Shown one piece after another: positions 56,988 through 64,000 of a stretch of 64,000 bases of DNA (positions are counted from its first letter, which is position 1; each line of letters opens with the position of its first letter). The translations under genes were made by a program, and so were the position numbers. Under the pieces are notes generated by a model. That model did not search any database, had not been told where the DNA came from, and saw only the letters and a list, made by a program, of their open reading frames with translations. Source of the stretch: Phaeodactylibacter xiamenensis (GTDB lineage: Bacteria > Bacteroidota > Bacteroidia > Chitinophagales > Saprospiraceae). The stretch covers positions 269,838-333,837 of the forward strand of contig NZ_JPOS01000020.1 of assembly GCF_000759025.1 (NCBI RefSeq), written 5' to 3'.

Positions 56988-58004
56988 ATGAGGCTCCACA
57001 TTCACACCTTCCAGCTGCCGCTCAAACACACCTTTTCCATTGCCCATGGCTCACGCGATGCAACGCCCAGCCTGATCGTTGAGCTTTCGGAAGGCATTCA
57101 TTCCGGTTTTGGGGAGGCTACTGAGATCCGCTACTACGGAGTTGCGCTGAGCGAGATGGCCGAACGCCTGGAAGCACTGCGCCCGGTCGTTGAAGCCCTC
57201 CCCCTGAAGTCGCCCGAAATCCTTTGGGATCAATTGCAGCCTCACCTGGAAGATGCCCCCTTTCTGCTTTGTGCTTTGGACGAAGCCCTCCACGATTTGT
57301 TTGGCAAAGTGCACGGCGCTCCGGTGTACGAACTTTGGGGAATGGAGCGAGCCACTACACCACGTTCCAACTACACCATCGGCATAGCGAGTGTGGAGGA
57401 AATGGCGGCTAAAATGGCTGAACAGCCCTGGCCGCTTTACAAAATCAAACTGGGCACCGGCCATGACCTTAAAATTATAGCGGCGCTCCGGGCCAAAACG
57501 GATGCCGTGTTCCGCATTGATGCCAATACGGCCTGGACGGCTGACCAAACCATTGCCTACGCGCCCCGCCTGAAGGAACTGGGCGTGGAATTTATCGAAC
57601 AGCCGCTCAAAGCCGATGACTGGGAGGGCATGAAGCGGGTGTATGCCGAATCTGTCCTCCCGGTGATCGCCGATGAAAGCTGCCACGGTGAAGCAGACGT
57701 GGCCCGCTGCTATGGCTTCTTCCACGGGGTCAACATCAAACTGATGAAGTGCGGAGGGCTTACCCCGGCACGCCGCATGGCAGAGCATGCCCGCAGCCTT
57801 GGGCTAAAGGTAATGGTGGGCTGTATGACGGAATCTTCGGTGGGCATTTCTGCGATTGCTCAGCTACTCCCTCTGCTTGATTACGTGGATATGGACGGGG
57901 CACTTTTGTTAAAAGAAGACCCGGCTGTCGGAGTAGAAGTAAGGCCGGATGGTGTTGTATTTCCTAACCGGAATGGTACGGGAGCGGCTTTGCGGCAATC
58001 CTGA
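56988..58004 (+). CDS. Dipeptide epimerase (L-Ala-D/L-Glu epimerase type), enolase superfamily
   Basis: The capping domain (residues 1-115, FGEATEIRYYG) and TIM barrel hold the paired catalytic lysines in YKIKLGTG (about 155-162). Metal ligands are in RIDANTAWT, EQPLKADDW and IADESCHGEAD, and the third Lys is in VNIKLMKCGGLTPA. These match the muconate-lactonizing subgroup that epimerises L-Ala-D-Glu from peptidoglycan recycling. Length 338 is normal. It is followed 22 bases later by a beta-lactamase-like hydrolase, consistent with a cell-wall theme. Confidence 0.9.
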   Translation: MRLHIHTFQLPLKHTFSIAHGSRDATPSLIVELSEGIHSGFGEATEIRYYGVALSEMAERLEALRPVVEALPLKSPEILWDQLQPHLEDAPFLLCALDEALHDLFGKVHGAPVYELWGMERATTPRSNYTIGIASVEEMAAKMAEQPWPLYKIKLGTGHDLKIIAALRAKTDAVFRIDANTAWTADQTIAYAPRLKELGVEFIEQPLKADDWEGMKRVYAESVLPVIADESCHGEADVARCYGFFHGVNIKLMKCGGLTPARRMAEHARSLGLKVMVGCMTESSVGISAIAQLLPLLDYVDMDGALLLKEDPAVGVEVRPDGVVFPNRNGTGAALRQS

Positions 58005-58025
58005 AGCTTAAAAACCAACTTTAGT

Positions 58026-59261
58026 ATGAAAAAGATTTTTCTTTTTGCCTTACTGCTGTTTGGGCGGTATGGCTTTTCCCAATCGAACAGTGCATTACTG
58101 CAAAAGATCCTGCGGAATTCCGGGGACAGCACTTTGCAGGCGGTAATGGCGGCTCCGGAAAAGTTTCAGCTACAGCTGATTTACACCCAAATTAACCGGA
58201 ATGAAGACAATCAGCCTGCCTTTACCACCCACTACCTGGGCGTAGATTCCAATCTGTATTTTTATCCGGCAAGTACCGTGAAAATGCCTGTCGCCTTTTT
58301 GGCGCTTGAGAAACTCAATGAACTGCGCATTCAGGGGCTTGATGCTGAGACGCCTATGTTTACCGGCAAAGGGCAGACACCACAAACGGCCGTGCGTGCA
58401 GATACCTCAGCAGCGCAAGGGCTGCCCTCGGTTGCGCATTACATAAAAAAGATTTTCCTGGTCAGCGACAACGATGCCTACAACCGCCTTTATGAATTCC
58501 TGGGGCAGGCTTATCTGAACGAAAAGCTGCAGGAAAAAGGCTACACCCGTTCCCGCATCATCCACCGGCTTTCCGCACCGGGCTATGATGCCGAGTCCAA
58601 CCGGTACACCAATCCGGTAACGTTTACGGGTTCTGGCAACAGGCTGTTGTACCATCAGGGCGAAGTGTACAGTGCTTTTGAAAGCCCCTTGCATCTAAAG
58701 CAAGAAGTACGCGGCCTGGGCTATATGGACGGGGAGGGGCAAATTGTACCTGCTCCCTTCGACTTTAGAGATAAAAACCATGTCGGGTTGCAGGAACTGC
58801 ACGATATGCTGCAGGCCGTGCTTTTTCCGGATGCGGTGCCCGTCCATCGCCGGTTCAACCTTACCCCGGCTGATTATCAATTTTTACGAAAGTACATGAG
58901 CATGCTGCCGAGGGAAAGCAACTACCCTGCGTATCCGCAGTATGCCGATTGGGACAGCTATGTCAAATTCTTCCTGTTTGGCGATTCCAAAGCGGCTATA
59001 CCAGGTCATATCCGTATTTTCAATAAGGTGGGCGATGCCTATGGCTTTCTTACTGATGTGGCTTACGTAGTGGATGATGAAAACAAGGTGGAGTTCATGG
59101 TTGCTGCCAATATTCACGTCAACGCCAATCAGGTTTACAACGAAGGGGTGTACGAGTACGATACAATTGGTTTCCCGGTGCTGGCACAAATTGGGCGCAT
59201 CCTTTATCAGTACGAATTGGAGCGCGAGCGGCAGTATGAGCCTATATTCCCGGAAAGGTAG
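58026..59261 (+). CDS. Class A beta-lactamase-like serine hydrolase
   Basis: A signal peptide (MKKIFLFALLLFGRYGFSQ) precedes a class A-like fold. SxxK is Ser83-Thr-Val-Lys86 (FYPASTVKMPVAFLALE), SDN is at about 147-149 (FLVSDNDAYNRLYEFLG), and a KVG triad (IFNKVGDAYGFLTDVAYV) takes the KTG place. The sequence between is longer than in true beta-lactamases, and the Glu166 loop is not obvious. Members of this group are often of unknown substrate, so resistance should not be assumed. Probably in one transcript with the epimerase gene. Confidence 0.85.
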   Translation: MKKIFLFALLLFGRYGFSQSNSALLQKILRNSGDSTLQAVMAAPEKFQLQLIYTQINRNEDNQPAFTTHYLGVDSNLYFYPASTVKMPVAFLALEKLNELRIQGLDAETPMFTGKGQTPQTAVRADTSAAQGLPSVAHYIKKIFLVSDNDAYNRLYEFLGQAYLNEKLQEKGYTRSRIIHRLSAPGYDAESNRYTNPVTFTGSGNRLLYHQGEVYSAFESPLHLKQEVRGLGYMDGEGQIVPAPFDFRDKNHVGLQELHDMLQAVLFPDAVPVHRRFNLTPADYQFLRKYMSMLPRESNYPAYPQYADWDSYVKFFLFGDSKAAIPGHIRIFNKVGDAYGFLTDVAYVVDDENKVEFMVAANIHVNANQVYNEGVYEYDTIGFPVLAQIGRILYQYELERERQYEPIFPER

Positions 59262-59332
59262 GGGCACTCTGTCAGCAAGTTGACCGATAGAAGGGCTGGA
59301 AATTGTTACTTTCGTTTAAAATTACAAATGGT

Positions 59333-60781
59333 ATGAAAATCAAGCTACTGTCTTTAGCCCTGTTATTGGGTATATCTTCCTTGTCTGCACAGGAAGAAGC
59401 TAACCTGCTGGGTACCTGGAGCGATCCCAATCTGGTTGGGTCAGCCTTTTACAACAACATCTACAATGAAATCTGGGGCCTTGCTGTCAACGGGCACGAA
59501 TACGCTGTCCTTGGGTCTACCGCAGGGACGCACTTCATAGATGTAACGGACCCCACGCAGCCCTTTGAAGCGCACTTTGTGGCGGGCGCTGCGCAGGGAC
59601 CGGTTATCATCCACCGCGATTATCATGATTACAACGGTTACCTGTATGCGGTATGCGACGAAGGGCAAAGCAGTCTGCAAATTATGGACATCACTCAGCT
59701 GCCGGACACCGTAATCGTTGCCTATGATGCGCCGACCCGTATCCAAACGGCACACAACATCTTCATTGATACAACCCATGCCAAATTGTACGGATTCGCC
59801 CTGACCGGCGGGCCGCAAAATTATTCTGCATTACGGGTATACGACATTTCTGACCCGCTCAACCTCGATTACATCGGTGAGTACAACAACTTCGGCGGGC
59901 TGAATGTCGGGCATATTCACGATGGGTACGTGCGTGACGGCATAGCTTTTCTGAACGCAGGCGGATCCGGATTTGCCATGGTCGACTTTTCGGACCCTTT
60001 CAACCCGGAAACCATAAGCACCATCACCGACTATCCATTCCGGGGCTACAACCACTCCGGCTGGCTGACGGATGACGGGCAGTACTACTATATGGCGGAT
60101 GAAAACCACGGCTACGATATCAAAGCCATTGACGTGAGTGACCCCTGTGAACCTGAAATCACCGGGACCTTTGATGCCGAAACTAATAACCCGACGAGCA
60201 TTACCCACAATCAGATTGTGGCCTGCGACTATCTGTATGTGTCTTATTACTACGATGGCATTGTGGTGTACGATATTTCAGACCCTGCCAACCCGGAGAA
60301 AGTGCTGTACTACGATACCTCTAATGAACCCAATGGCACAAGCTACAAAGGCGCCTGGGGTATCTACCCGCTCCTGCCTTCCGGCAATATCCTGGTCTCC
60401 GACATGCAGGAGGGGCTGTTTATTTTTGAAGGCATGGGCGACAACTGCGCTGCCAATCAGCAATTAGAGCCCGTCAACCTCGACTGCCTCAATCCGGTAA
60501 GTGTGGCGGAATGGGTGGAAGGCGCGCAGGTGTCTGTGTTTCCGCAGCCTGCCCAAAGCACAATTGGTGTGTCTGTGGAATTGCCCGAGGCCGTGGCACC
60601 GGCTCATTTTTCACTTTGGAATCTCAATGGGCAGCAGGTTGCTGATTTTGGGACCCACGCGCTAAGCAAAGGGCGTCAGCAGCTGGAATTCAGCCGCCCT
60701 GGTAGTCTGCCCGGCGGGCTCTATGCCTTGCGCATCACCGGAGAGCATGGTGCACATACCCTGAAGGTATTGCTACAGTAA
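59333..60781 (+). CDS. Choice-of-anchor B / LVIVD-repeat protein with T9SS sorting domain
   Basis: The start at 59333 gives the signal peptide MKIKLLSLALLLGISSLSAQ; the frame is open to 59303. The body is a propeller of LVIVD-type repeats (YAVLGSTAGTHFIDVTDPTQPFE, ALRVYDISDPLNLDYIG, FAMVDFSDPFNPETIS, IVVYDISDPANPEKVLYYD), the pattern of choice-of-anchor B proteins. The last 75 residues (VFPQPAQSTIGVSVEL to TLKVLLQ) are a T9SS type A domain. A surface-exposed or secreted protein; binding partner unknown. Confidence 0.88.
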   Translation: MKIKLLSLALLLGISSLSAQEEANLLGTWSDPNLVGSAFYNNIYNEIWGLAVNGHEYAVLGSTAGTHFIDVTDPTQPFEAHFVAGAAQGPVIIHRDYHDYNGYLYAVCDEGQSSLQIMDITQLPDTVIVAYDAPTRIQTAHNIFIDTTHAKLYGFALTGGPQNYSALRVYDISDPLNLDYIGEYNNFGGLNVGHIHDGYVRDGIAFLNAGGSGFAMVDFSDPFNPETISTITDYPFRGYNHSGWLTDDGQYYYMADENHGYDIKAIDVSDPCEPEITGTFDAETNNPTSITHNQIVACDYLYVSYYYDGIVVYDISDPANPEKVLYYDTSNEPNGTSYKGAWGIYPLLPSGNILVSDMQEGLFIFEGMGDNCAANQQLEPVNLDCLNPVSVAEWVEGAQVSVFPQPAQSTIGVSVELPEAVAPAHFSLWNLNGQQVADFGTHALSKGRQQLEFSRPGSLPGGLYALRITGEHGAHTLKVLLQ

Positions 60782-60789
60782 AATCAGGA

Positions 60790-60813
60790 GGGCGGGGGCA
60801 CAACCCCTCCGCC
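60790..60813 (+). terminator. Weak hairpin after the LVIVD-repeat gene
   Basis: GGCGG.../...CCGCC pairing with an inner G/C run and ACAA loop, 9 bases past the stop; the tail TCTTCCCTTG is only partly T-rich. Confidence 0.35.
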
Positions 60814-60891
60814 TCTTCCCTTGTAAAGCTCAACAAAATGTTAAGCGTTGGCTTCCGGTGCATAGATACTGCGCTACATGCGTTTTCTTCC

Positions 60892-60899
60892 TATCTTTG
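60892..60899 (+). promoter_or_regulatory. Candidate -7 box of the Porin_10 gene (TATCTTTG)
   Basis: TATCTTTG fits TAnnTTTG, 18 bases before the ATG at 60918. No TTG at -33. Confidence 0.4.
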
Positions 60900-60917
60900 C
60901 CGCCTCAAAAGAACTGC

Positions 60918-62861
60918 ATGAAGCCGATTCTGACCTTATTGCCCCTGATTGCTGCGCTGCTTGCCCTGCCAGAGATGGCCTCGGCACAGTTCCCCGGTGC
61001 GAACCGGCAGCAGCAGCAAGGACAGCAGCAGGGGCTCGATCAGTTGGATGTCCTCCTCGACACCTTTGATGTGTTCTACTTTTATGCAGACAATCCCAAT
61101 CTGGAAATCCCTTTTTCGGACACGACCCTCGATGATTTCTTCCGGCAGTATGACCCCACCCGCCGACGCCGGCTCGATTACCGGCAGCTGGGTATTCTGG
61201 GGTCGGCCCATGAGCCTATCGTTTTTGAGGTGCCCGAACGCCGTGGCTTTGATATCGGGCAGCATCAGTACGATCTGTACATGACTAATGGCGATCAGCT
61301 GAAATACTATCGGCTGGAAAAGCCGGTTTCTATTTTCGCCCACACCATAGGCTCCGAGCAGGCAGATAGCTACACCAAGGCCGACTTCTCCCGCAACTTT
61401 GCCAACGGGCTCAACTATACGCTGGACTACGACCGTATTACGCAGTTTGGAGAGAACACGCAGTACCCCAATCAGAACGTACGGAATACCACCTTCAACA
61501 ACGGGCTTTGGTTTCAGCACCCCAATAACCGCTATGAGGCATTTTTCAGCGTAGCCGCCAATACCATTCAAATGGAAGATAACGGCGGGGTGTGGGAAGA
61601 GCCTGCTTTGGGCGGTGAATTCAGCAGCCCAAGCGCTGCCGAAGTGCTTCTGGGCGATGCCCGCACCCGTCACTCGCACCGCGAAGTGTCCTACACGCAT
61701 TACTACCGCTTCGGTGGGGGGCAGGATTCCATCAAAGGGACGCGCCGGGCTTACACGATTGCACACAAGGCCCGGTTCCAAAACAGCCTGTACAAATATG
61801 CCGATGCTTATAATCCCGCAGTGGATAGTTTCTACAACCGCTTTCCGACCTTTCTGATCGACCCGCGGGGCGCCCGGTTTTACCTGCGCCACCGGCAGTA
61901 CGAGAATGAGTTCAAACTGGCGACCTTTAAGCTGAGGGGGGAGGGCAGAGACGAGGCCGTGCAGCAACGTGACTTGCTGGAAGTGGGTGCTGTGCATACC
62001 CTGCATCAGCTGGTGCAGACCAATGGGGATTCCACCCTGAATAACCTCTTTCTGACGGGGCGCTACCGCCTCAACCCAAGTGAGCGCCTGCTGATCGATT
62101 TGCGGGGGCACCTGGGCCTGCTGGCGAATGCCGGGGACTACCGGGTAAGCGGCGACTTGTTCTTTGATTTCAAAAAGCTTGGTCAGCTGGAGCTCAGGGG
62201 CGTTAGTCAGTTGTACAGCCCCACCCTTATGCAGCACCGCATGTACCTTTCTGAGCGGCAGCTTTACCGCAATAACTTTGATAAAACCCTGTCGACTACC
62301 CTGCAGGGCAAGTATATTTTGCCGGGCATTCAGTTTAGTGCCGAGGCGCGCTATCACCTGCTCAACAACTTCATTTACTTTGGCACCGACGGGCTACCCC
62401 AACAGACCGGTGTGCCCATCAGCATCGGGCAGTTGATCGTCGAGAAAAACTTCAACCTGTTTTGGAACCTGCACTTCGATAACCTGTTCGCCCTTCAGCA
62501 GTCTTCACAGGAGGTCCTGCGCCTACCCACCTTCTTTGGAAAGCATAGCTTTTACTATGCCGGTAAGTGGTTCCGGGTCCTGGATGTCAAGCTGGGCGTG
62601 GACCTGCGCTATAATGAAGCCTTCCGCGCCAATTACTACAACCCTATCACCGGGCAGTTTCAGCTGCAGGACGAGCAGACCATCCCTTTCTACCCCGCAG
62701 CGGATGCGTTCTTCCTGATGAAAGTCACCCGGTTCCGGGCCTTTTTCAAATGGGAAAACGGCACGGCTGCTTTTTTGGATGATTATTTCTACCAAACGGC
62801 CCTGTACCCTTACCACCGGGCGGTCTTCCGGATTGGGATCAACTGGCGGTTTTTGGACTAA
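60918..62861 (+). CDS. Putative porin (Porin_10 family outer-membrane barrel)
   Basis: The start at 60918 gives the signal peptide MKPILTLLPLIAALLALPEMASAQ, followed by a Gln-rich segment (NRQQQQGQQQG). The mature protein (about 620 residues) has regularly spaced amphipathic strands rich in Tyr and Phe and ends with FRIGINWRFLD, typical of outer-membrane barrels. YADNPNLEIPFSDTTLDDFFRQYDP and LGILGSAHEPIVFE near the start match the Bacteroidota putative-porin family. Substrate unknown. The frame runs back to 60858 without a better start. Confidence 0.85.
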   Translation: MKPILTLLPLIAALLALPEMASAQFPGANRQQQQGQQQGLDQLDVLLDTFDVFYFYADNPNLEIPFSDTTLDDFFRQYDPTRRRRLDYRQLGILGSAHEPIVFEVPERRGFDIGQHQYDLYMTNGDQLKYYRLEKPVSIFAHTIGSEQADSYTKADFSRNFANGLNYTLDYDRITQFGENTQYPNQNVRNTTFNNGLWFQHPNNRYEAFFSVAANTIQMEDNGGVWEEPALGGEFSSPSAAEVLLGDARTRHSHREVSYTHYYRFGGGQDSIKGTRRAYTIAHKARFQNSLYKYADAYNPAVDSFYNRFPTFLIDPRGARFYLRHRQYENEFKLATFKLRGEGRDEAVQQRDLLEVGAVHTLHQLVQTNGDSTLNNLFLTGRYRLNPSERLLIDLRGHLGLLANAGDYRVSGDLFFDFKKLGQLELRGVSQLYSPTLMQHRMYLSERQLYRNNFDKTLSTTLQGKYILPGIQFSAEARYHLLNNFIYFGTDGLPQQTGVPISIGQLIVEKNFNLFWNLHFDNLFALQQSSQEVLRLPTFFGKHSFYYAGKWFRVLDVKLGVDLRYNEAFRANYYNPITGQFQLQDEQTIPFYPAADAFFLMKVTRFRAFFKWENGTAAFLDDYFYQTALYPYHRAVFRIGINWRFLD

Positions 62862-62895
62862 AAAAGAGCACCGCCTGGTCCCCCCGGCGGCGCTC
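62861..62895. terminator. Hairpin after the porin gene
   Basis: GAGC-CCGCC/GGCGG-GCTC with one mismatch. The U-rich side lies on the minus strand (CTTTTTTAG), so it could end minus-strand transcripts better than the porin mRNA. Confidence 0.35.
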
Positions 62896-62956
62896 CTAAG
62901 ACATCTACCTATTCTTCACTTTCTTTATACCTGCCCCATTCAAAACGTTACAAAAA

Positions 62957-63181
62957 ATGATCACTATTTACTATCCGGAGTACGATAAGGAAGTGGAAAG
63001 CTGGGAAAGCCAGCTCCGGGAGATGGTCGTCGCCTACCGCTTGCAAGCTTCGCCTGAGCTTGTGGAACCGGAACTAAGGGAGCAGGACAAAGTGATCGCC
63101 GGTACAGATGCAATTGCCGCTTACCTGAAAAAACTGCGGCAAGATGTGGACGACTGGCGTGCGCCGGGTTGTGGGGTGTGA
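62957..63181 (+). CDS. Small conserved-looking protein, GST-N/thioredoxin-like half
   Basis: 74 residues. The stretch ELREQDKVIAGTDAIAAYLKKL resembles the end of a glutathione-S-transferase N-terminal (thioredoxin) fold, where an I-x-G-x-x-A-I-x-x-Y-L pattern is common. The start (MITIYYPEYDKEVESWESQL) has no CxxC, and the end (DDWRAPGCGV) has one Cys. A cytoplasmic protein of unknown role. It sits in a 400-base gap between the porin and a convergent T9SS gene. Confidence 0.55.
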   Translation: MITIYYPEYDKEVESWESQLREMVVAYRLQASPELVEPELREQDKVIAGTDAIAAYLKKLRQDVDDWRAPGCGV

Positions 63182-63268
63182 ATAGTTCTGACTTTGGCCT
63201 GTTTGTGCCATACCAACTCAGGCGGCGATTATGGAATCGCGGCCTGAGCATGCAAATGGGAACTTGCC

Positions 63269-64000
63269 TCACTCCACTTTCAAGAACTGCTCCGCTGCTC
63301 TGAGCTGCCCGCCTTCCAGGTACTGCACCACATACGCCCCCGCCGCCCAATCCTGCACGGGCACTACCACCGTGCCCAGGGCCTCCCGTGCCGGTATGCT
63401 TTGCAAAAGCCGGCCCTGCATATCGAGGATGCGGAAAGCCCCATCGGGGGCAGGGCGGGCACCGCGCAGCTCAAAGTTGATAAAATCGCGGGCAGGGTTT
63501 GGGAAGAGGGCGAGCTGTGGCGGTGTGCCGGGCTCCGGCGCGGTGCTGTTGGGCAGGTGGCAGCCGGGCACGAGGCAGCCGTGCTCATCGAGCTTGAGGA
63601 GCCAGCCGTAGCGCAGGGGGTGGACGCCCCCGTCATCGGGCGGGTCGATTGCGCCGCAGACGATGTAGCCGCCGTCGGGGGTGGCTTTGAGGTCCATGGG
63701 CTCGGGCATGCCAGGCTCTTCGTTGATAAGGGTAAAGTGCCGTGCCCAGAGGCTATCGCCTGCATTGGATACCTTCATGACCCACATGCCATTAAGAGGT
63801 TCTTCTGCGGACTCGAAGTCGGCAATCCGGCTGACACCAAGGTAGCCGCTGCTGTCCGTGGCCTGAGCGATTTTCACAATAGCGTAAATGGGCCCCATAG
63901 TCCGGCCCCTAAACTCCCGAACCCACTCCATCTGCCTATCGGCATTGAGCTTGAAGAAGCAGGGGTTCCAGTCTACGCGTCCGCTGCTGCTGTTGATGGC
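63269..64000 (-). CDS. T9SS type A sorting-domain protein, C-terminal part (5' truncated by window edge)
   Basis: The frame is still open at the window end, so the ATG at 63931 is only internal. The visible N-terminal part (DWNPCFFKLNADRQMEWVRE, DGGYIVCGAIDPPDDGG, YGWLLKLDEHGCLVPGC) looks like the last blades of a repeat domain that reports values, common in Bacteroidota surface proteins. The last 75 residues (LALFPNPARDFINFEL to AEQFLKVE) are the T9SS type A sorting domain. GC-rich, like its surroundings. Confidence 0.85.
   Translation of the reverse strand, partial: AINSSSGRVDWNPCFFKLNADRQMEWVREFRGRTMGPIYAIVKIAQATDSSGYLGVSRIADFESAEEPLNGMWVMKVSNAGDSLWARHFTLINEEPGMPEPMDLKATPDGGYIVCGAIDPPDDGGVHPLRYGWLLKLDEHGCLVPGCHLPNSTAPEPGTPPQLALFPNPARDFINFELRGARPAPDGAFRILDMQGRLLQSIPAREALGTVVVPVQDWAAGAYVVQYLEGGQLRAAEQFLKVE

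Noticed and set aside
60936..62357. 473-codon open frame on the minus strand opposite the porin gene
   Set aside because: It is the mirror frame of a GC-rich gene with clear signal peptide and barrel features on the plus strand. The translated sequence has no domain likeness and no start signal.

Overview
The window comes from a Bacteroidota chromosome, most likely a Saprospiria/Lewinella-type marine gliding bacterium (inferred, not proven). Three things point there: six gene products end in type IX secretion system (T9SS) sorting domains (five type A, one gliding-motility/CHU_C type B); the upstream boxes fit the Bacteroidota promoter (TTG, about 19-20 nt, TAnnTTTG); and the gene families include Porin_10, PdeM with the ligase-associated helicase, and a LolA-like sorting protein. 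Core genes look like 55-60% GC by eye, and several surface-protein passengers are clearly more AT-rich. No rRNA, CRISPR array, insertion sequence or prophage was seen.

Layout. 1-5.2 kb: the 3' end of a CobW-type GTPase gene, then two T9SS surface-protein genes in an AT-rich patch. 5.2-16 kb: mostly minus-strand housekeeping genes (obg, adk, an NlpC/P60 lipoprotein, an omega-amidase-like hydrolase, rplY, prs, hemJ, clpX, clpP, tig) with one plus-strand NfeD-like membrane protein. 16.1-21.3 kb: tRNA-Leu(UAG) with a duplicated 3' end, then spoT, a Fur-family regulator, a STAS protein and purA. 21.3-31.7 kb, minus strand: a lipoprotein-type methyltransferase, PBP4-like dacB, fahA, a large T9SS trypsin-like protease, an M14 peptidase and metF. 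32-37.8 kb, plus strand: a TetR regulator, a LolA-like protein, two FtsX-type permeases, an ATPase and an outer-membrane barrel, forming one probable envelope-spanning export operon. 37.9-48.9 kb: gyrB, a barrel-like protein, a SdiA-regulated-type lipoprotein, odhB, a GH3-less beta-lactamase-fold protein, a second PBP4 and a NhaC antiporter. 49-57 kb: ligase-associated helicase, T9SS esterase, PdeM, a bifunctional nuclease, serine dehydratase and an Rpn-like nuclease with internal tandem repeats. 57-64 kb: dipeptide epimerase, class A beta-lactamase-like hydrolase, a LVIVD-repeat T9SS protein, a Porin_10 barrel, a small GST-N-like protein and a truncated T9SS protein.

The most striking observation is at 717-773. 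The signal-peptide start of a T9SS protein is built from six CTCTT pentanucleotide repeats, which currently put the start ATG out of frame. Losing one unit, or gaining two, restores a textbook signal peptide ending in FAQ joined to the 560-residue frame. Unit and position match the phase-variation switch of Neisseria opa genes. The switch sits in an AT-rich patch that ends abruptly at a domain boundary inside the next T9SS gene, so the two genes look like a surface-variation locus. Second in interest is the TetR-controlled LolA-like/ABC/barrel operon with a candidate operator just upstream.
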